From NCBI GenBank assembly GCA_945901195.1, contig CAMDKB010000032.1, forward strand, positions 1-17,778: DNA of 17,778 nt, in the 5' to 3' direction. Below are positions 13,870-17,778 of the stretch, piece by piece. The notes beneath the pieces were generated by a model. It was not told the DNA's origin. It worked only from the letters and a program-made list of their open reading frames with translations, and did no database searches. The stretch's first letter is position 1, and each line of letters starts with the position of its first letter. The DNA is from Rhizobium sp. Q54 (lineage in GTDB: Bacteria > Pseudomonadota > Alphaproteobacteria > Rhizobiales > Beijerinckiaceae). Made by a program: the position numbers and the translations under genes.

Positions 13870-14583
13870 ATGTTTTTCGGTTCTGCAACGCATTCTGAAC
13901 ACCCGGCACGCTCATCCCGCGGGTTGTTCGTGCGCGATCTTGCCGCGTCATTGACCGCAATTGGCGCGTTGGGCGCTTTGTTGTTCGTTATTCAGGCCAA
14001 ACCTTCTTTTTCAGCCAAGCCATCTGGTTCAGAATTGTCTGGATTGAAAGCCTTCCCGCCTGCAGCCTCAAGCGCGTCCGCAACTCATAACCGGCATGCC
14101 GGGATTCAGGCGCGGCAGCCCAGCGATCAAGCGGCCACACCCGAGGGCGATGAAGAGCGTGTGGCCAAGGCCATGGTCGCTTTCGCGCTCTCCAAGGTCT
14201 CGCCCTTCCGGCCCGAACCCATAACCTCAATCCCCACTGCCCTTACACCCCTGTCGACGCCCTTGCCTCCGCAAAGCCGTCGCACCAAGGCGGTTTCCCG
14301 CCCTGCCAGCCCTCGTATTCCCATTGGTTCGGGGAGTGTCGGCTTTGCACAGGCCGAATGGCCGGTAGCGTCCTCCCGTAAGGCGATCGAGGCGACGCCG
14401 AAAGACCAAGCCTCCCTGGCGGCGATGTCGCGCTTCTTTCCAAGCCCGACGCTGATTGCGGGAGGCGTACAATCCATCGCGGGTGGCGCGAAAAAGACCG
14501 TGAACAACGGCGTATCCGGCCTTCGCAACGGCTTCTCAGCCGTCCAGGAACAGGCGCTCACCTTGGCGGGCAAGCTCTGGTGA
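13870..14583 (+). CDS. Proline/serine-rich single-pass membrane protein, unknown function
   Basis: I recognise no family. The 237-residue product has a basic cytoplasmic-looking start (HPARSSRGLFVRD), one likely membrane helix at about residues 23-42 (LAASLTAIGALGALLFVIQA), and a long low-complexity tail rich in A, S, P and T (for example PEPITSIPTALTPLSTPLPP near residue 115). It closes with a more helical region ending VQEQALTLAGKLW. Topology would place most of it in the periplasm, resembling envelope spacer proteins, but no TonB, LysM or SPOR domain is visible. The frame is supported by length, an AGG-type ribosome site inside the preceding palindrome, and position between two forward genes. 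The opposite strand is also open over parts of it, which lowers confidence. The antiporter gene starts 114 bases downstream. Confidence 0.6.
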   Translation: MFFGSATHSEHPARSSRGLFVRDLAASLTAIGALGALLFVIQAKPSFSAKPSGSELSGLKAFPPAASSASATHNRHAGIQARQPSDQAATPEGDEERVAKAMVAFALSKVSPFRPEPITSIPTALTPLSTPLPPQSRRTKAVSRPASPRIPIGSGSVGFAQAEWPVASSRKAIEATPKDQASLAAMSRFFPSPTLIAGGVQSIAGGAKKTVNNGVSGLRNGFSAVQEQALTLAGKLW

Positions 14584-14697
14584 CGGCAATTTTGTTCAAG
14601 ATGGCAAGCTTTACTGCTGGTACATCTCGTATCGTTTTCGGATTGATTTAGTTTGCGCGGATGGTTCAATTAGCGCCCACGCAATCCGGAGACCCAT

Positions 14698-16533
14698 TTG
14701 GCAGGCCCCCTCTCTCTCGACGAGTATAAAGAAGCTCTCATCTTTCTTGGCGCGGCCGGGGTTGTCGTGCCCCTGTTCCGGCGGTTGAGGGTCAGCCCGG
14801 TTATCGGCTTTCTCGCGCTTGGAATGGCGCTTGGACCACATGGGCTGGGCCGACTGGCTGATCAGCATGCGTGGGCGTCGGCGTTCAGTCTTTCCAATTC
14901 CGAGCGCATGCAGAATTTTGCCGAACTTGGCGTCGTCTTTCTGCTTTTCACGATTGGACTGGAACTCTCGTTCGAGCGACTTAAAACGATGCGGCGGCTG
15001 GTATTCGGCCTTGGCGCGCTGCAGGTGGGCATATCCGCCCTGGTGATTGCGGCAGGTGCGATGCTTCTTGGCGTCGACGCCCCTGCGGCTGCGATCATCG
15101 GGGGCGCACTCGCCTTGTCTTCAACAGCCGTTGTCATTCCGGTCCTTTCGGATCGCAAGCGGCTGAACACCACTGCCGGGCGAGCCATATTCGCTATATT
15201 GCTGTTTCAGGATCTGATGGTGGCGCCCCTCCTGTTCATGGTGTCGATATCTGATATGCGCAGCGGCGCCGAGGCCGCCAGCGGGTTTGGAGCAGGACTG
15301 CTGTATGCACTTCTGCCGGCGCTCGGCGTTCTGGGCGTCATTATCGGGCTGGGGCGGCTTGTGCTTCGCCCGCTGTTCCATCAGGTAGCCCTGACCCGCT
15401 CGACCGAATTCTTCATGGCGGCTTGTCTGCTGGTCGTGCTCGGGACAGGCATTGCGTTTGCCGCCGCAGGATTATCGATGGCGCTTGGCGCATTCGTCGC
15501 CGGTCTGCTGCTGGCGGAAACCGAATACCGGCGCGAGATCGAAACAACAATCGAACCCTTCAAAGGGCTGTTGCTCGGGCTTTTCTTCGTCTCCATAGGG
15601 GCGAGCCTTGATGTTCAACAGGTGATCGCCCACCCCGCCCAGACACTCGGCTTTGCCGTGATTCTGATTGCAGTGAAGGTTCTTTTGCTCCTGGCAATAG
15701 CAAGGACATTACGATTTTCTGCCCCCGTGTCGCAGGAAATCGCACTGCCGCTTGGTCCTGGAGGCGAGTTTGCCTTCGTGATGATCGGCGCTGCCATTGC
15801 CAGCCATGTGCTCGAGCCGGCGCTGGGCAATCGAATTCTGATCGCGGTCACGTTGAGCATGGTGTGTATCCCCGCACTGGCCTGGTTCAGCGGCGTTCTT
15901 TGGCGGGCGCAGCCTGAAAAGCAACCTGACTACGGTCACCTCGCGCCCGAAATCGAGGAAAGCGGCCATCTCATTGTCATCGGCTATGGCCGTGTCGGCG
16001 CACTTGTGAGCGACATGCTCACGCGCCACAAGATCAAACATATCGGCATAGATTCCAGTCCGCGTGTCGTGCTCCGGGAACGGTCTGCCGGCAACACGAT
16101 CTATTATGGCGACGCGACGCGGCTGGAATTCCTGCGCAAGTGCGGACTGGTCAATGCACGCGCCGTTGTGCTGACCATGAACGCGCCACGGGCCATCGAA
16201 ATCATCGTCGCGCTTGTGCGACGTGAACGGCCTGATATCACCATTGTCGCGCGCGCGCGCGATGCGCATCATGCCACGGTTCTTTATGGACTGGGCGCCA
16301 CCGACGCCATTCCCGAAACCATCGAAGCCAGTCTGCAGCTTTCCGAAGCCGTGCTCGTGGATATCGGCATTCCCATGGGCCATGTGATCGCCTCCATCCA
16401 TGAGAAGCGCGATGAATATCGCAAGATGTTGCAACCGGCTTCCGGGCTGGCGCACGATCAGCGCGGCATACGCATGTCCACGCGGGTGAAGGACATGCGC
16501 AAAGAGCCGAAGGCAACGAAAGACGGGTCGTAA
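14698..16533 (+). CDS. Monovalent cation:proton antiporter-2 (KefB/KefC-like) with RCK domain
   Basis: CPA2 proteins exchange K+ or Na+ for H+ across the inner membrane. Kef members act as glutathione-gated K+ efflux systems that protect from electrophiles. The 611-residue protein has about 12 membrane helices over residues 10-405, with family blocks FAELGVVFLLFTIGLELSFE, GALALSSTAVVIPVLSD, the ion-path pair Q171-D172 in LLFQDLMVAPLL, and LPLGPGGEFAFVM. A cytoplasmic TrkA-N/RCK domain follows with GYGRVG at 429-434 and IYYGDATRLEFLRKCGL, then a basic tail. The start is TTG at 14698, with GGAG just upstream. The first ATG (14824) would remove the first helix, so TTG is preferred. No KefF/KefG-type ancillary gene is adjacent. 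Glutathione gating is unproven, though a glutathione S-transferase gene lies 2 kb upstream. Confidence 0.92.
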   Translation: MAGPLSLDEYKEALIFLGAAGVVVPLFRRLRVSPVIGFLALGMALGPHGLGRLADQHAWASAFSLSNSERMQNFAELGVVFLLFTIGLELSFERLKTMRRLVFGLGALQVGISALVIAAGAMLLGVDAPAAAIIGGALALSSTAVVIPVLSDRKRLNTTAGRAIFAILLFQDLMVAPLLFMVSISDMRSGAEAASGFGAGLLYALLPALGVLGVIIGLGRLVLRPLFHQVALTRSTEFFMAACLLVVLGTGIAFAAAGLSMALGAFVAGLLLAETEYRREIETTIEPFKGLLLGLFFVSIGASLDVQQVIAHPAQTLGFAVILIAVKVLLLLAIARTLRFSAPVSQEIALPLGPGGEFAFVMIGAAIASHVLEPALGNRILIAVTLSMVCIPALAWFSGVLWRAQPEKQPDYGHLAPEIEESGHLIVIGYGRVGALVSDMLTRHKIKHIGIDSSPRVVLRERSAGNTIYYGDATRLEFLRKCGLVNARAVVLTMNAPRAIEIIVALVRRERPDITIVARARDAHHATVLYGLGATDAIPETIEASLQLSEAVLVDIGIPMGHVIASIHEKRDEYRKMLQPASGLAHDQRGIRMSTRVKDMRKEPKATKDGS

Positions 16534-16584
16534 CTCCATCTTGCCTTGGGCGGCTCTTCGGCTATTGTCGAACTTAGCCAAAAC

Positions 16585-16590
16585 AGGAGG
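16585..16590 (+). promoter_or_regulatory. Strong ribosome binding site of the DUF1330 gene
   Basis: AGGAGG with a 5-base spacer precedes the ATG at 16596. It is the only perfect AGGAGG start signal I noticed in the window, suggesting efficient translation of this small protein. Confidence 0.75.
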
Positions 16591-16595
16591 ATACC

Positions 16596-16886
16596 ATGGC
16601 AAAAGGATATTGGGTCAGCGCCTATCATGCAGTTCACGATGCGGACAAACTTGCAGCTTACGCCAAGCTCGCAGGTCCGGCGATCGAAGAGGGCGGCGGC
16701 AAGTTTTTGGCCCGCGGCACTGCCGTCAAGGCATATGAAGCTGGAATCGCCCAGCGTACAGTGATCGTCGAATTTGCCAGCGTCGAGCAAGCCATCGCCA
16801 CCCATGACGGTGCAGGCTATCAAGCGGCCCTCAAGGCGCTCGCTGGCGGCGTTACCCGCGATCTGCGCGTGATCGAAGGCGTCTGA
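16596..16886 (+). CDS. DUF1330 domain-containing protein
   Basis: This 96-residue soluble protein matches the small DUF1330 family, which has a dimeric alpha/beta barrel (ferredoxin-like) fold and mostly unknown roles. Visible marks are KGYWVSAYHAVHDADKLAAY at the N-terminus, GGKFLARGTAVKAYEAG in the middle, the RTVIVEFASVEQAIA strand-helix, and a helix over GAGYQAALKAL before the final strand RDLRVIEGV. Length and order are normal, so it looks complete. It starts 62 bases after the antiporter stop and is followed by a hairpin terminator, so it is the last gene of that forward run or a single-gene unit. The function is not known, and nothing nearby fixes it. Confidence 0.93.
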   Translation: MAKGYWVSAYHAVHDADKLAAYAKLAGPAIEEGGGKFLARGTAVKAYEAGIAQRTVIVEFASVEQAIATHDGAGYQAALKALAGGVTRDLRVIEGV

Positions 16887-16897
16887 TCGCTGACCTT

Positions 16898-16924
16898 CGG
16901 CTCCGCGCAAATCTTGCGGAGCCG
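16898..16924 (+). terminator. Hairpin terminator after the DUF1330 gene
   Basis: A perfect 9-pair stem, CGGCTCCGC with GCGGAGCCG, encloses a 9-base loop and starts 11 bases after the stop codon. The following bases CTATTT hold only a short T-run, so it is a good hairpin with a weak tail. It also lies just beyond the end of the convergent aroE fragment (16960) and could work in both directions. Confidence 0.65.
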
Positions 16925-16959
16925 CTATTTCATCCGTTCGAATGAAAGCTGGAACCTGA

Positions 16960-17634
16960 TCATTTCCGGCGTCTCGCATATCGGCTCACCTGAAACCAAC
17001 CGGTCTGCAATTCAAGCTGTGCTTCGGCCATTTCCACGCCTGTCTGGATGGCAAGGCCGCGCGCTTTTGCCATCGCCAACACGGGTGTTACATCAACCTT
17101 GGTCACCACGTCTGCGACCATTGCGTGCTCCGACAAACCAGCAGGATCGAATGGCAGGGAATCGCCTGCCTTCATGCCAAGGGTCGAACCATTCACAGCA
17201 AGATCGAATGCGTTGAGATTGCCGATTGTTTCGGTGATGGCGAGCGCGCCATGTCGCTGCCTGATGGCTTGCGCCAGTGCACTCGTGCGATGCGCGTCAA
17301 TATCATGGATGGCGATTGACGCCGCGCCGGCATCTGCAAGCGCGTGGGCGATGGCGCAACCCGCGCCTCCTGCGCCAATCACAAGGCAGCACTTGCCTGC
17401 AACCGAAAAGCCTTTTTGAGCGAGCGCTGCGATACAGGCCAATCCGTCGGTGTTGTCGCCATGCAGGGAGCCATCGGCATCGCGCCGCACTGTGTTCACG
17501 GCGCCCATCGCCTGCGCGCGTTCCGACAGCCCATCCATGGCCGCGAATGCCGCCTGCTTGTGTGGCACCGTCACCGAAACGCCGGCGCAATTGGCCCAGG
17601 TTCGCACCAGGGCAAAAAAATTCGCAACGCTAGC
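16960..17634 (-). pseudogene. aroE: Shikimate dehydrogenase (AroE type), N-terminus removed by an IS
   Basis: AroE reduces 3-dehydroshikimate to shikimate with NADPH in aromatic amino acid synthesis. The frame carries the catalytic lysine in GVSVTVPHK, the catalytic aspartate in HGDNTDG, the NADP-binding loop VIGAGGAGCAIAHAL, NGSTLGM, and a complete C-terminal helix (GVEMAEAQLELQTGWF). Intact enzymes have about 55-60 further residues before VTVPHK, including the shikimate-binding SxS motif. Here homology ends at about VANFFALVRTW, and the frame meets a stop at 17647-17649, inside sequence that belongs to the IS1182-like element. The first possible start is GTG at 17607 (215 residues), which lacks the substrate-binding segment. 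Activity is therefore unlikely. It could be a second copy, since the pathway normally needs an intact AroE elsewhere. The exact junction (about 17629-17640) is inferred. Confidence 0.78.
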
Positions 17635-17778
17635 AGCCTGTCGGACTTAACTTGTCCTGGCGGCGGGGCAAGGGCAAGCGTAGAATCATACTGTTGATTC
17701 TTTCCCTCTGACGAGCGGCCCTTTGATGAGCAATTTTCGCACGATTGATCGCGGGACGGGTTTTCTTCTGCCGCCGTC
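17635..17778 (+). mobile_element. Left end of an IS1182-like insertion sequence (cut by window edge)
   Basis: AroE-like coding sequence on the minus strand stops abruptly near 17629-17640, and a transposase start lies about 90 bases on at 17726. The bases between (for example CTGTCGGACTTAACTTG at 17638-17654) fit an IS terminus plus leader. The inverted repeat cannot be confirmed because the other end is outside the window. Boundary uncertain by about 10 bases. Confidence 0.65.
17726..17778 (+). CDS. IS1182-like transposase, N-terminal fragment (runs off the window)
   Basis: The last 53 bases encode MSNFRTIDRGTGFLLPP and then leave the window. A start of the form SNFRxIDRxTGFLLPPS is familiar to me from IS1182-family DDE transposases, whose N-termini normally continue with a segment about closing in a DEWLPExHLAxF motif. 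Only 17 codons are visible, so the family call rests on this short match and on the abrupt truncation of aroE next to it. The ribosome site is not obvious. Confidence 0.65.
   Translation, partial: MSNFRTIDRGTGFLLPP

Overview
This 17.8 kb, mostly GC-rich window looks like chromosomal DNA from an alphaproteobacterium, probably of the order Hyphomicrobiales. That placement is an inference from the HrcA repressor, two Bug-type (TctC-like) binding proteins, CoA-dependent catabolic enzymes and the IS types, not from a marker gene. No rRNA, tRNA or CRISPR array was seen.

Both ends are insertion sequences. At the left edge is the last 41 codons of an IS630-family transposase, and the IS end runs straight into a Bug-type solute-binding protein gene that has lost its 5' part. 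At the right edge is the first 17 codons of an IS1182-like transposase, and its IS end runs into a shikimate dehydrogenase gene (aroE type) that has lost its 5' part. Between them most genes look intact.

Layout: (1) 1-602, IS630 end and Bug remnant. (2) 613-4179, minus strand: hrcA without its usual partner grpE, a medium/long-chain (AlkK/DmdB-like) acyl-CoA ligase, and an integral membrane protein of unknown function. (3) 4180-4526, a divergent intergenic region carrying an unusual cluster of TGACT direct repeats. (4) 4527-6520, plus strand: a fumarylacetoacetate hydrolase (FAH) family enzyme and an intact Bug-type binding protein. (5) About 6530-7160, a clearly AT-rich island carrying a two-helix membrane ORF split by one in-frame TGA. 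(6) 7271-11760, a tightly packed operon: glutaryl-CoA dehydrogenase, a small four-helix membrane protein, a CaiB/BaiF CoA-transferase, and a thiamine-diphosphate (ThDP) enzyme. (7) 11872-13729, a YghU-type glutathione S-transferase and transaldolase. (8) 13870-16886, a proline/serine-rich single-pass protein, a KefB/KefC-like cation:proton antiporter with an RCK domain, and a DUF1330 protein ending in a likely terminator. (9) 16960-17778, truncated aroE and the right-hand IS.

The best-supported metabolic theme is glutarate-type breakdown. The CoA-transferase could charge glutarate and GcdH would convert glutaryl-CoA to crotonyl-CoA. The acyl-CoA ligase would feed other acids into beta-oxidation. 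The FAH and Bug pair suggests uptake and turnover of an organic acid. No clearly new multi-gene system was found. The points most worth a second look are the split AT-rich ORF, the TGACT array, the unassigned ThDP enzyme and membrane protein within the glutaryl-CoA operon, and the isolation of hrcA.
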